Source of the DNA: Lachnospiraceae bacterium
GTDB lineage: Bacteria; Bacillota; Clostridia; Lachnospirales; Lachnospiraceae
Assembly (NCBI GenBank): GCA_022800815.1
Contig: JAAWRC010000012.1
Coordinates: forward strand, 25,444-89,443
Direction: 5' to 3'
Length of the DNA: 64,000 nucleotides
Shown here: positions 1 through 9,734 of the stretch, one piece after another
Position numbering within the stretch: position 1 is the first letter of the stretch
Layout of the letters: each line of letters begins with the position of its first letter
The notes under the pieces: generated by a model
What the model was told of the DNA's origin: nothing
Databases searched by the model: none
The model's input: only the letters and a program-made list of their open reading frames with translations
Made by a program: the position numbers and the translations under genes

Positions 1-273
1 AAAGGAATAGACGAGACCTTCCTCCTCCGCCAGCGCCAGAGAACGGCGGATCCGCTCGTCGTCGGAGTGCATCCCCATGATGCCGGCGATCAGGGCCTTG
101 TCGGTGCCGTGCCCCCGATAGGTCTGGGCGAAGGAACCGGAAAGCCGGATGTCTGCCCGCACGGCTTTTTCCTCCAGGATCTTCCAGGCCACCCGGCCCA
201 GGCGCACGGCCCCCGCTGTGTGGGAGCTGGAGGGCCCGATCATGACCGGGCCGATGATGTCAAACACGTTCAT
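1..273 (-). CDS. sdaAB: L-serine dehydratase, iron-sulfur dependent, beta subunit (truncated at window edge)
   Basis: Reverse-complement frame opens with ATG at 273: MNVFDIIGPVMIGPSSSHTAGAVRLGRVAWKILEEKA..., the SdaAB N-terminal signature. Absent from the ORF track because it runs off the edge. Confidence 0.85.
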   Translation of the reverse strand, partial: MNVFDIIGPVMIGPSSSHTAGAVRLGRVAWKILEEKAVRADIRLSGSFAQTYRGHGTDKALIAGIMGMHSDDERIRRSLALAEEEGLVYSF

Positions 274-291
274 ATGGCCGCCTCCTGTCCT

Positions 292-1494
292 TTATTTTTT
301 GATCCACTTCTCGTAGATCGTGTTCACGATGACGCCGATGGCATTGTCGCCGGATACGTTACAGGCGGTCCCGAAGGAATCCTGGGTGATGTAGAGGGCG
401 ACCATGATGGCGCAGATGGGGCCGTCCGGATTGCCGGCTTCCGCACCGAAGATCATGTACAGGAAGGGCAGGGCCGTCATGATGGAGCCGCCGGGAGCGC
501 CGGGGGAAGCCACCATGGCGATGCCGAGGGTCATGATGAACGGGATCACCGTGGTGATGCTGATGGGAAGCTGGTTCATCAGGCAGACCGCGGTGGCACA
601 GGCGGTGATGGTGATCATGGAACCGGCCATGTGGATGTTGGCGCACAGCGGCACCACGAAATTGCGGATCTGCTCGGAGACGCCGTCGTTTTTGGCGCAT
701 TCCAGGTTGACCGGGATGGTGGCCGCCGAGGACTGGGTCCCAAGTGCGGTCGTATAGCCGGGAATCTGGTTTTTAATCAGTGTGAGCGGGTTTTTCTTGC
801 TGATGGTTCCCGCCACGATAAACTGGATGACGATGTAGATCAGGTGCATGATGATGACCACCAGGAATACCTTCCACAGGATGCTGAGGATTGCGAATGT
901 CTTGCCGGACTTGGTCATGTCGGTGAAGGTCCCGCAGATGTAGAGCGGCAGCAGGGGGATGATCACCGTGTGGAGCACCTTGTCAATGATGCTGGAAAAA
1001 TCCTTCATGCCGTTATAAAGGCTGCTGCCGATCTCCTTTTTGCCCCGCATGGTGGACAGGCACAGTCCCAGGACGAAGGCCAAGGCCACGGCCGACAGGG
1101 TATCCAGGATGGGAGCGAGGTTGATGCTGAAATAAGACGCCAGGGAATTATCTGCAGTCGCCGCGATCTGTTCCATGGCCTCCGGGCTCATGAAGCTGGG
1201 GAATAAGCCGCTGGCCACCAGGTAGGAACAGGTTCCTGCGATCAGCGTGGAGCCGTAGGCCAGACAGACCGTGATCAGCAGGAGCTTTCCGGCTCCCTGA
1301 CTAAGGTCTGCGATCCCCATGGTCACGTAAGCGACGATCATCAGCGGAATGACAAATTTGAGGAACGTGCTGAACAGCCCGGAAGCCGTGACGATGACGC
1401 GGCAGATGCTCTCCGGCAGGAACGACCCAAATAAAATACCGAGAATGATTGCGATGATGAGTTTTGGCACAAGGCCCAGTTTCTTCTTTTTCAT
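292..1494 (-). CDS. Dicarboxylate/amino acid:cation symporter (DAACS family)
   Basis: ORF 292..1584(-); likely start is MKKKKLGLVPKLIIAIILGILFG at 1494, preceded by GGAGGG. Hydrophobic transporter with DAACS-like motifs (TIPVNLECAKNDGVSEQIRNFVVPLCANIHMAGS). Confidence 0.8.
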   Translation of the reverse strand: MKKKKLGLVPKLIIAIILGILFGSFLPESICRVIVTASGLFSTFLKFVIPLMIVAYVTMGIADLSQGAGKLLLITVCLAYGSTLIAGTCSYLVASGLFPSFMSPEAMEQIAATADNSLASYFSINLAPILDTLSAVALAFVLGLCLSTMRGKKEIGSSLYNGMKDFSSIIDKVLHTVIIPLLPLYICGTFTDMTKSGKTFAILSILWKVFLVVIIMHLIYIVIQFIVAGTISKKNPLTLIKNQIPGYTTALGTQSSAATIPVNLECAKNDGVSEQIRNFVVPLCANIHMAGSMITITACATAVCLMNQLPISITTVIPFIMTLGIAMVASPGAPGGSIMTALPFLYMIFGAEAGNPDGPICAIMVALYITQDSFGTACNVSGDNAIGVIVNTIYEKWIKK

Positions 1495-1767
1495 ACTGCA
1501 AACCCTCCATTGCTTTGTGATTTGAATGTTATTTATACCATAACTTATTTTAGTAAGAAAAGCAAGGATTTGTGAATGGATCACAAAAAATCTTTTTTAA
1601 AATACAGATTTTGAGATAAGTTTTCGATTTAAAGAGGTAAAGGAGAGAGACGGATTGTAAAATATAGACAAAATGCATCTGCGCATTCCGTGAGAATCGG
1701 GGTGGGACGTGACATCCCCCGCCCGACGGTGACTATCGGGCGGGGGGCCTGCTTTTTCGTATTTCTT

Positions 1768-2979
1768 TTACATCTCTATCTCCGTCCTGGTGCTCCCGAA
1801 GGATTTTTCCGCCTTGTTTTTGGACTTTCCGACGGCCAGGGCCACACAGAGGATGGCGACGGCGAAGAAAAGCTCCATGGCGAAGGAGCGCCAGACGGGG
1901 GCGAGCGTTTCCTCATTTAATAGGGCCAGGCCGCAGATGTCCGACACGGCCTGCGAATACCAGTAGACCGGGGTGAACCGGGAGGCGGCCCGAAGTCCTT
2001 CGCTCAGGAACTCCAGAGGAACGAAGGCGCCGCCCAAAAAGCTTAGGGCCAGGCTCAAAAAGTTGGCGATGGCATTCTGCGTGTTGGGGTTGGAGATAAA
2101 GTAGTTGAGCAGCATGGCGATGGACAGCGCAGTCAGGGTGTAGAGGAAGCTGTTCGCAAACAGGAGGGCGACGAGCCGCCCGTCGGCACCGGCGAGGGAG
2201 GGAAGGGAGACGAAAAATCCCAGGAGGCTGGTGGACAGCCAGACGAAAAATCCCACGAGGGCGCAGTAGAGGAACAGACCCAGGTTTTTCTGGCGGGCCG
2301 TGGTGGGGGCGCAGAGGTTCCGCATGCGCAGGTCCGGCCGTCTAAAGGACATGGTGATGCTGCTCACGCAGAGAAGCGTTATCACCATCAGGATGTAGGA
2401 CTGGACCCGGTTGTAAGACTCGTACAGGTCGCTGACGGGCTTGCTGTCGGAAAGACGTACCGTCTCCACGGGGACCTCCTTCGAGAGGGCTTCCAGGGCC
2501 ATCCCGGAGACGGTCTCCCGGTCAAGAAGGGGGTCTGCTCGGTGGTAGGCGCTCACGAAGCTCCAGTACTGGTTTGCCAGGTTGTCGAGATAATAGCTTT
2601 TTCCCGTCCCCGGTATGGATACGGCCTCCAGGGAGAGGGGGGAGCCGGACCAGGCCGCCTCGTCAAAGCCTTCCGGTATGATGAGGATGTACTCCGTGGC
2701 ATGGTAAAAGGCGGCATCCTGGAGTGCCTTTTTTTCGTCGGGAAGAACCTGCTCCGTCCCCCGTTCCCGCAAAAATTCCATGAGCCCGTCGGTAAGCGGA
2801 GTGTCCTTGTCCCGGTTGATGACGGTGAAGGCGGGGCGGACGGCGGAAAAGTCCGTGGTCACTTGCTCTGAATAGAACGAGGCGATGATGATGAACATTG
2901 CGGTAAACATGCCGAGGTAAACCATTACCTGCACCGAGCGACGTTTTAAGATCAGCAGAGAAGCTTTAAATACTTTCAT
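1768..2979 (-). CDS. ABC-2 type transporter permease
   Basis: Long ORF with N-terminal TM, large extracytoplasmic loop and C-terminal TM cluster; overlaps a second permease and follows an ABC ATPase. Confidence 0.75.
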   Translation of the reverse strand: MKVFKASLLILKRRSVQVMVYLGMFTAMFIIIASFYSEQVTTDFSAVRPAFTVINRDKDTPLTDGLMEFLRERGTEQVLPDEKKALQDAAFYHATEYILIIPEGFDEAAWSGSPLSLEAVSIPGTGKSYYLDNLANQYWSFVSAYHRADPLLDRETVSGMALEALSKEVPVETVRLSDSKPVSDLYESYNRVQSYILMVITLLCVSSITMSFRRPDLRMRNLCAPTTARQKNLGLFLYCALVGFFVWLSTSLLGFFVSLPSLAGADGRLVALLFANSFLYTLTALSIAMLLNYFISNPNTQNAIANFLSLALSFLGGAFVPLEFLSEGLRAASRFTPVYWYSQAVSDICGLALLNEETLAPVWRSFAMELFFAVAILCVALAVGKSKNKAEKSFGSTRTEIEM

Positions 2980-4105
2980 AGCGCTGCCTCCTCAGGAAAA
3001 ATGCGGTGACCACAGAGAACAAAAGCGTCATGGCGGCCAGGATCACCAGATTCAAGAAATATTGGCCGTACCCGTCGTAGTAATACAGGCAGTAGAGGGC
3101 GTCGGAGATCCGGGCTGCCGGGTTTAACCAGGACAGGAGGGGAAGGGTCTGGGCGATCTTGTAGTTGATGCCGGAGACCATCATGCCGGCGCCGAAGCTG
3201 CAGGCCAGGGAAAACGAGATGATGACGGCCACCTTCACCCCCTCCTTTGCCCGGGAGATGGCCGTGACGAAGGAGCCGAAGGCCATGCCCAGAAAACTTC
3301 CGAACAGAAGGACGACGATGACGGGAAGGAGCCCCGCCCCGAAGTCCACGCCCAGGATGAAGATCAGGTAGGCGAGGAGGAAGAGCATGCAGGCCATGTG
3401 CACCGTGAGGGCGGCCAGAAGGTCGAAGACCACCAGGGGGAACCGTTTCGCCGGGGAAATGGTCCGCCTGGCCCCCAGGGGGGATAAGTTGGCCTGCAGG
3501 TAGGAGACGCTGTCCAGCCCCTGAAAGCCGGCGTACATGCACACCATGGCGAGGAGGGCGAAAAAGTAGGTTACCGTCTCCGAGGGAACGTTTTTGGAGA
3601 GGGAGAGCTCCTCGGTCCAGGCTTCCGTCTGAAACAGGCCGAGGATCCGGGAGACGTCCGGGTCCCCCTCCTTTAACAGGGAAATGACGGCGTGCTCCGT
3701 CTGGACATACTGGTCCAGAAAGCTCTTTAAGATGGTCTGATTCAGTTCGTTTTTGAAAACGGAAAGATTTGGAGCGCCGTTTTCCAGGGAAATGAATCCT
3801 TCGATCTCCTCGTTTTTCAGAGCCTCTTCCGCAGCCTCCCTCGTATCGTAATCGTGAAGCTCAAGGAATCCTTCTTCCGGGTCGGAGACGGCCGAGAGGG
3901 CCGTGCGGAAGGCCGTGTGACGTTCGTACTCCTCCGAGGCCACGATCCCGGTGGGAATGGTTTTTAAGAGGTCCGCCTCCTGCAGGCCGGAAAAGGCAAA
4001 ATAGAAGAGGGTCGCCATCATCAGGGGGAAGATCCAGGTCCATATGAGGGTCCCTTTATTTCTGGCGGAGACGAGGAGACGCTTGCAGTAGATATTTCCA
4101 AACAT
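2966..4105 (-). CDS. ABC-2 type transporter permease
   Basis: Paralogous membrane topology (MFGNIYCKRLLVSARNKGTLIWTWIFPLMMATLFYFAFSG); overlaps the downstream permease by 14 bp. Confidence 0.75.
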   Translation of the reverse strand: MFGNIYCKRLLVSARNKGTLIWTWIFPLMMATLFYFAFSGLQEADLLKTIPTGIVASEEYERHTAFRTALSAVSDPEEGFLELHDYDTREAAEEALKNEEIEGFISLENGAPNLSVFKNELNQTILKSFLDQYVQTEHAVISLLKEGDPDVSRILGLFQTEAWTEELSLSKNVPSETVTYFFALLAMVCMYAGFQGLDSVSYLQANLSPLGARRTISPAKRFPLVVFDLLAALTVHMACMLFLLAYLIFILGVDFGAGLLPVIVVLLFGSFLGMAFGSFVTAISRAKEGVKVAVIISFSLACSFGAGMMVSGINYKIAQTLPLLSWLNPAARISDALYCLYYYDGYGQYFLNLVILAAMTLLFSVVTAFFLRRQRYESI

Positions 4106-4118
4106 GGTTCCTCCTCCT

Positions 4119-5048
4119 TTAATCTCTGAGCTGTTTCCCGGTGATCTCCAGGAACACGTCGTTCAGGGTGGGCGGCTCAGAGAAGACCTGGCCGAAGCTT
4201 ACCTGATTCTGGCGCAGCAGGTCCAGGACGTCGATGATGGGGTGGCCGTCCCCCTTGCAGTCCGCCCTCAGGTGGCCGTCGGCGTAATCGGCCCGGAGCA
4301 CGTCCGGCAGGTTCCGGATCTTTTCCAGGACGGAAAGGGGCAGGCCGTCGGCTTCCACGGTCAGCTTTTCGCCGGTGTGGATGAGGGCCGTCAGCTCCTC
4401 CCTGGTTCCGGTGGCGATGGCGCGGCCCTTGTCCATGATCATGATCCGGGAACAGAGCTGCTCCACCTCCTCCATATAGTGGGAGGTGTAGATGATGGTG
4501 GCGCCGTTGGCGTTTAACGCCCGGATCCCTTCCAGGATGCTGTTGCGGCTCTGGGGGTCCACGGCCACGGTGGGTTCGTCCAGAAAGATCAGCTCCGGCT
4601 TGTGGGCGATGCCGCAGGCGATGTTCAGGCGCCTGAGCAGGCCGCCGGAGAGCTTTTTCGGCAGGAATTTTCGAAAGTCGGAGAGCCCGGCGAAGGCGAT
4701 GGCCTCCTCCACCAGCGGCTTCCTGGCCGCCTTTTCCGGCGCGTAGAGACCGCAGAAATAATCAATGTTTTCCTGCACCGTCAGCTCATTGAACACGGCC
4801 ACGTTCTGAGGGACCACGCCGAGCTTCTTTTTGCTCTTGTAATTGGTCGGGGACATGGGCTCCCCGAAGAGGGAGATCTCCCCCTTGTCATAAGTCAAAA
4901 GGGACAGGATGCAGTTGATGGCAGTGGTCTTTCCGCTCCCGTTGGGCCCCAAAAGCCCGAAGATCTCGCCGTCCTGTACGTCCAGGTTGAAATGGTCCAG
5001 GGCCACCAGCTTCCCATAGCGTTTTACCAGGTTTTTCACATGAATCAT
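4119..5048 (-). CDS. ABC transporter ATP-binding protein
   Basis: Walker A GPNGSGKTT, signature LSGGLLRRLNIACG, Walker B LIFLDEPTVAVDP. Confidence 0.9.
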   Translation of the reverse strand: MIHVKNLVKRYGKLVALDHFNLDVQDGEIFGLLGPNGSGKTTAINCILSLLTYDKGEISLFGEPMSPTNYKSKKKLGVVPQNVAVFNELTVQENIDYFCGLYAPEKAARKPLVEEAIAFAGLSDFRKFLPKKLSGGLLRRLNIACGIAHKPELIFLDEPTVAVDPQSRNSILEGIRALNANGATIIYTSHYMEEVEQLCSRIMIMDKGRAIATGTREELTALIHTGEKLTVEADGLPLSVLEKIRNLPDVLRADYADGHLRADCKGDGHPIIDVLDLLRQNQVSFGQVFSEPPTLNDVFLEITGKQLRD

Positions 5049-5270
5049 ATCAAAGGTCCTTTCCGATTTTTGTGTCGTTCACGATATTCCATATCTACAT
5101 GATAACGGAAAGCGGGAGAAAAAAACAGTGAAGGATGTCAGAAGATTAAAGTGACATCTGTCATGTTTGGGTTGCTTATTTGAAAGGGATTCGCTAAAAT
5201 AGGAAGAAAGTACGAGTGGATTCGATTTCGGCACTTTCCGACGGGGCTTTGTGAATGACGGAGACTGGTA

Positions 5271-6440
5271 ATGCGGAAGCTTATAGATAAACTGATTTTG
5301 TTTTTTTTGTGCTTCCTCCCCCTACTGTGGGAACGGGAGGCGGCAGGACTCCCGGTGGTGGCGGTATTTTTGGTAGCCCTCGTGGTTTCCTCCTTGGGAA
5401 ACGCACTGGAGGGGGAGCGGTGGAAATGGTTTGGCGCCCTCTACTGTCTGCTGGGGCTCTGGCGGGAGGAATTTGTGTTCTTTCTGCCGCCTGTGGTTTA
5501 TGACTGTGCGGGGCAGAGACGGTGGTATGTCCGGTTCCTGTGGGTGCTTCCGCTGTGTGCCTGCGCCCATGCGGGGACGGAGACCGGGGAGCTGGGCAGA
5601 TTTCTGGCGGCCTTGACGTTTTGTGCGACGGGATATTTTCTGAGGGAAAGGACTGCGGCCCACGAGGAGGTGGTGGACGCCTATTTCCGGATGCAGGATT
5701 CCACCAGGGAACAGGCCCTCTATCTGGAAAAAAAGAACCGGGAGCTGATGGAGAAGCAGGATTACGAGGTGCGGCTCGCCACCCTGGACGAGCGGAACCG
5801 GATCTCCAGGGAGATCCATGACAACGTGGGGCACCTGCTGACCAGGTCCCTCCTGCAGGTGAGCGCCATGGCGGTGGTCCATGGGGAGGAGGGGGAGCTT
5901 TCCGGGGAGCTCTCGCAGGTGAGGGAAACCCTGTCCGAGGCCATGGACAGCATCCGGGCGAGCGTCCACAACCTCCACGACGAGGCGGTGGACCTGGAGC
6001 TTCAGCTGAAACGGCTGGCAGAGGAGTTTACCTTTTGCCCGGTGACGCTCCGCTACAAGGCCAGCCGGCTCCCGACGGATGTGAGCTGTTGCATGATCGC
6101 CATCGCCAAAGAAGGGCTTTCCAACATCGCCAGGCACAGTAACGCCACAGCGGCGGAGATTTCCGTGGTGGAGCACCCGGCCGTGTGCCAGCTCGTGATC
6201 CGGGACAACGGGACCGGGACCCGGGGTGGCGGCAGAGCGGACGGGACCTCGAAAACGGGGCGGGATATCGGGGGGCGGACGGGCTTTGGCGGCGGGACGG
6301 AGGCGATGTCCGGCGGGATCGGCCTGTCCAATATCCGGGAGCGGGCCGAAACCCTGGGCGGAAATTTCCGCATCGACACGGAAAAGGGCTTCCGAATTTT
6401 CGTCTCGCTCCCCCTTCCCGGGAGCGGACTGAACACATAA
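5271..6440 (+). CDS. Sensor histidine kinase (HisKA_3/NarL-type)
   Basis: H-box ERNRISREIHDNVGHLLTRSLLQ; C-terminal HATPase motif GIGLSNIRERAETLGG; N-terminal TM segments. Confidence 0.85.
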   Translation: MRKLIDKLILFFLCFLPLLWEREAAGLPVVAVFLVALVVSSLGNALEGERWKWFGALYCLLGLWREEFVFFLPPVVYDCAGQRRWYVRFLWVLPLCACAHAGTETGELGRFLAALTFCATGYFLRERTAAHEEVVDAYFRMQDSTREQALYLEKKNRELMEKQDYEVRLATLDERNRISREIHDNVGHLLTRSLLQVSAMAVVHGEEGELSGELSQVRETLSEAMDSIRASVHNLHDEAVDLELQLKRLAEEFTFCPVTLRYKASRLPTDVSCCMIAIAKEGLSNIARHSNATAAEISVVEHPAVCQLVIRDNGTGTRGGGRADGTSKTGRDIGGRTGFGGGTEAMSGGIGLSNIRERAETLGGNFRIDTEKGFRIFVSLPLPGSGLNT

Positions 6441-6564
6441 ATGAAGCCCGTAAGACCGACGTGTCTGTCGGGGAAATCATGGGCGTTTTGGATTACATTT
6501 AGAAAAACCGATTTTTCCCGGATATAAAGTAAAAACAGCATGCAGAAAATCCGGCAGAAGGAGT

Positions 6565-7245
6565 TTGAACATGAACATCATCATTGTGGACGACGACAAA
6601 CTGGTCTGCATGTCCTTGAGGACGATCCTGCAGGCGGAGGAAGGGATCACGGTGCTGGCGACGGGCGGGAGCGGCCCGGAGGCAGTCCGGCTTTACGACG
6701 AGTACCGGCCGGACATCCTTTTGATGGACATCCAGATGGGCGGTGGGAGCGGGCTGGATGCCGGGGAGGAAATCCTGAAACGCCATCCGGAGGCCAGGGT
6801 CCTGTTTCTGACCACCTTTTCCGATGACGAGTATATTTTGAGGGCCCTGGGGATCGGTTCCAGGGGATATCTGATCAAACAGGACATCGCCTCGATCGCC
6901 CCGGCTTTAAAGGCGGTGATGTCTGGTCAGAGTGTGTTCGGGAATGAGGTCACGACCAGGCTTCCGGAGCTGATGAAGCGGGAAAAGGGAGCCGACCTTT
7001 CCGGTTATTCCATGGGAGAGAGGGAGAAGGAGCTGGTCCGGCTGGTGGCGAAGGGTCTCAGCAACCGGGAGATCGCCGATGCCATGTGCCTGAGCGAGGG
7101 AACCGTGCGCAATTATTTGAGTGCGGTTCTGGAGAAGCTGGGACTCAGGGACAGGACTCAGCTTGCGGTGTTCTACCTGCGGGGAGGAAAATGCGAGGAT
7201 GCACGGCTGGATATTCAGAAAAATAAGAAAATCTTAGAGGAATAA
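6565..7245 (+). CDS. Response regulator, NarL/LuxR family
   Basis: Receiver domain (MNIIIVDDDKLVCMSL...DILLMDIQMGGGSG) plus LuxR HTH (EKELVRLVAKGLSNREIADAMCLSEGTVRNYLSAVLEKLGLRDRTQL). Confidence 0.9.
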   Translation: MNMNIIIVDDDKLVCMSLRTILQAEEGITVLATGGSGPEAVRLYDEYRPDILLMDIQMGGGSGLDAGEEILKRHPEARVLFLTTFSDDEYILRALGIGSRGYLIKQDIASIAPALKAVMSGQSVFGNEVTTRLPELMKREKGADLSGYSMGEREKELVRLVAKGLSNREIADAMCLSEGTVRNYLSAVLEKLGLRDRTQLAVFYLRGGKCEDARLDIQKNKKILEE

Positions 7246-7309
7246 ACAAAAAATACTAAAAAACAGGAAAACCATTGCGAAATCAGGCCGATATGATATA
7301 ATGTGATAA

Positions 7310-7375
7310 GACAGAGTCCCAAAGGAAATGCGGGTGGCTCTGTCAAATTAAGAAAGGGGTATGCGAAACGCATAC
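7310..7375 (+). promoter_or_regulatory. Structured 5' leader of livJ
   Basis: TTGCGA (7275-7280), N16, TATAAT (7297-7302); predicted transcript begins near GACAGAG...CTCTGTC stem-loop (7310-7344), followed by GTATGCG-AAA-CGCATAC hairpin (7359-7375) immediately before the Shine-Dalgarno. Confidence 0.5.
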
Positions 7376-7388
7376 AAAGGTGCAGGAC

Positions 7389-8642
7389 ATGAAAAAAGTA
7401 TTGGCAGTTCTCATGGCGATGGTTCTTTCCATGGCGGCCCTGGCCGGCTGCGGCTCCGACAAGGAAGAGAGCAAGGCGCCTGAGACCCAGGCAGATGCCG
7501 GAGAGACAAAGGCAGATGCTGGAGAGACAAAGGCAGATGCCGGAGAGACAAAGGCAGATGCCGGAGAGACAAAGGCAGAGGGAGGCTCTGAGGCGTCCGG
7601 AGATCCGATTTATATCGCGGTTGCGGCTCCCATGACCGGCGATAATGAAAATTACGGCAAAGGTTTCTACAATGCGGCGACGATGATGGCCGAGGAGTGG
7701 AACGCAAAGGGCGGTTGCCTGGGACGTCCCGTGGAAATTGTTCAGTATGACGACAAGAATTCTCCCGAGGAGGCGGCTTCCATCGCTCAGAAGATTGCCA
7801 GCGACGGCAACGTGGCCGGCGTGATCGGGCACTTCGCTTCCGGCGTGTGCATGGTGGCGGCTCCCACCTATCAGGAGAACAAGATCATTGAGATTTCTCC
7901 TTCCTCCTCCCATCCCGATTACTCCGGTATCGGCGAATACATTTTCAGGAACAACACGGTAATCAGGACCGAGGCGGGCGCTGCTTTGGATATTGCGGTC
8001 AATGACCTTGGCAAGACCAAGATCGGCGTGATCTCCATCATGACCGACTGGGGAACCTCCACCGGCACAATCGTGGAAGAGCTGCTTGCCGAGATGGACG
8101 GCGTTGAGATGGTTGCCCATGAAGAGGTTGAGGAGAGTTCCGACGATTACAGCCCTGCGATCACGAAGCTGAACGATGCGGGTGCGGAGGTTTGCGTCTG
8201 CGTCGGCATGTACAGCCTGGACGGCCCGGTTGCAAAGCAGTACAAGGCGATCAACCCGGATATCCAGATTATCGGTTTCTCCAACGCTTACGACGAGCAG
8301 CTTCTGGAGCTGGGCGGCGATGCGGTGGAGGGCATGTGCTTCCCCGTGCTGTTCTACTCCGGTTCCGACGATCCGGCCATCAAGAGTTATGTGGACGGCT
8401 ACACCGAGAAATTCGGCGGTGCGCCCAGCGCCCTGACGTCTCAGGCCTATGATTCCGTCGGCATGCTCCTCACGGCCATCGAGGAATGCGGTACCACGGA
8501 TTCCGAGACCGTTATGAAGAAGCTGTACGAGATTACATATCCCGGCGTGACCGGCGAGACCAAATTTGACGAGATCGGCGATGTCCAGAAGGAATTCGTG
8601 AAGATGACGGTGAAAGACGGTGCCTTTGTTCCCATGGACTAG
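7389..8642 (+). CDS. livJ: Branched-chain amino acid ABC transporter substrate-binding lipoprotein
   Basis: Lipobox LAALAGCGSD; LivJ/LivK-like periplasmic binding fold (IAVAAPMTGDNENYGKGFYNAATMMAEEWNAKGG); followed by livHMGF. Confidence 0.9.
   Translation: MKKVLAVLMAMVLSMAALAGCGSDKEESKAPETQADAGETKADAGETKADAGETKADAGETKAEGGSEASGDPIYIAVAAPMTGDNENYGKGFYNAATMMAEEWNAKGGCLGRPVEIVQYDDKNSPEEAASIAQKIASDGNVAGVIGHFASGVCMVAAPTYQENKIIEISPSSSHPDYSGIGEYIFRNNTVIRTEAGAALDIAVNDLGKTKIGVISIMTDWGTSTGTIVEELLAEMDGVEMVAHEEVEESSDDYSPAITKLNDAGAEVCVCVGMYSLDGPVAKQYKAINPDIQIIGFSNAYDEQLLELGGDAVEGMCFPVLFYSGSDDPAIKSYVDGYTEKFGGAPSALTSQAYDSVGMLLTAIEECGTTDSETVMKKLYEITYPGVTGETKFDEIGDVQKEFVKMTVKDGAFVPMD
7491..7574 (+). repeat. 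Four tandem 21-bp in-frame repeats encoding ADAGETK
   Basis: gcagatgcYggagagacaaag at 7491, 7512, 7533, 7554, just after the lipobox. Confidence 0.95.
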
Positions 8643-8738
8643 GCTTCGATGACAGAAAACCTGCCTTTTGGGACGGTCGAACGGCCCCCTTTGAGTATGG
8701 CGGGATACCCGAAGGGTATAACAGGTAAGAATTTCGGC

Positions 8739-8762
8739 AAAGGGGAGAGCGCATCTCCCTTT
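8739..8762 (+). terminator. Intercistronic hairpin/attenuator between livJ and livH
   Basis: AAAGGGGAGA-gcgca-TCTCCCTTTT. Confidence 0.5.
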
Positions 8763-8857
8763 TGTCGTATGGCTAGTTACACAGGGGCGCATAGGGGAAA
8801 CCGGCTGCACGGTCGGGACGGATTTGCGGCATGCACCCTGTGAAAGAGGAGGAAAAG

Positions 8858-9730
8858 ATGATTGTACAACTATTTAACGGCCTGACGCTGGGGATGGCAT
8901 ACGCACTGATCGCAGTGGGCTATTCCATGGTGTTCGGTATTTTGCGCCTGGTCAACTTTTCGCATGGCTCCGTCTATGCTTTCGGCGCCCATGCGGCCCT
9001 TTTGTTTGTCGGTTTTCAGTTCGGCCTGCTCCCGGCGGCAATCTTAAGCCTGCTGCTCACCGGGGTTCTCGGCGTCCTGATCGACAAGACGGCCCTGGAA
9101 CCCTTGAGAAAGAAGGGGTCTGTTCCGGTGGCCTCCCTGATTACGACCATCGGTATTTCCAATATTATCCAGAACCTTCTTACGGTTTATTTCGGGAGCG
9201 AGAGAAAGAGCTTCCCGGCGGTGTTTGATTTTGGCTCCTTCAAGATCGGCGACATCACGGTCACGTCCAAGCAGATCTGCATGTGCCTGGTATCCCTGGT
9301 GCTGATGGCGATTCTGGTGATCATTGTCCAGAAGACCAAGGTGGGACTTGCCATGCGTGCGACGGAGCAGAATTCCAAGGCGGCCAACATGATGGGGGTT
9401 AATGTAAACTTCGTGATTTCTTTTACCTTCTTTATTGCGGGTGTGTCCGCCTCGATCGCAGGCGTTTTGATCGGCGGTTACTATGAGGTAGTGTATCCGA
9501 CCATGGGCTTCATGGCCGGTCTGAAGGCCTTCGCAGCGGCGGTCTTAGGGGGGATCGGAAGCCTTCCGGGAGCCATCGTGGGCGGCTTGGTGATCGGCAT
9601 CTCGGAGAGCATGGCGGCCACCTTCCTGGGTTCCACCTGGAGGGACTGCATGGCATTTGTGATTCTGATCATCGTTCTGCTCGTGAAGCCCAACGGTTTG
9701 TTCGGAAAGAAAGGGATCGTGAAGGTGTAA
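8858..9730 (+). CDS. livH: Branched-chain amino acid ABC transporter permease
   Basis: MIVQLFNGLTLGMAYALIAVGYSMVFGILRLVNFSHG, LivH signature; RBS AGGAGGAAAAG. Confidence 0.92.
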   Translation: MIVQLFNGLTLGMAYALIAVGYSMVFGILRLVNFSHGSVYAFGAHAALLFVGFQFGLLPAAILSLLLTGVLGVLIDKTALEPLRKKGSVPVASLITTIGISNIIQNLLTVYFGSERKSFPAVFDFGSFKIGDITVTSKQICMCLVSLVLMAILVIIVQKTKVGLAMRATEQNSKAANMMGVNVNFVISFTFFIAGVSASIAGVLIGGYYEVVYPTMGFMAGLKAFAAAVLGGIGSLPGAIVGGLVIGISESMAATFLGSTWRDCMAFVILIIVLLVKPNGLFGKKGIVKV

Positions 9731-9734
9731 GCAT

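Noticed and set aside
67-1206. 379-aa plus-strand ORF
   Set aside because: Antisense to sdaAB and the symporter; His/Gly/Asp-rich composition typical of out-of-frame GC-rich sequence.
7491-7574. CRISPR or frame-switching phase-variation repeat
   Set aside because: 21-bp units are in-frame coding repeats with no spacers; copy changes would not shift frame.
7215-8810. 531-aa minus-strand ORF antisense to livJ
   Set aside because: Low-complexity (CLCLSGICLCLSGI) comes from the reverse of the 21-bp repeats; the sense livJ frame is clear.
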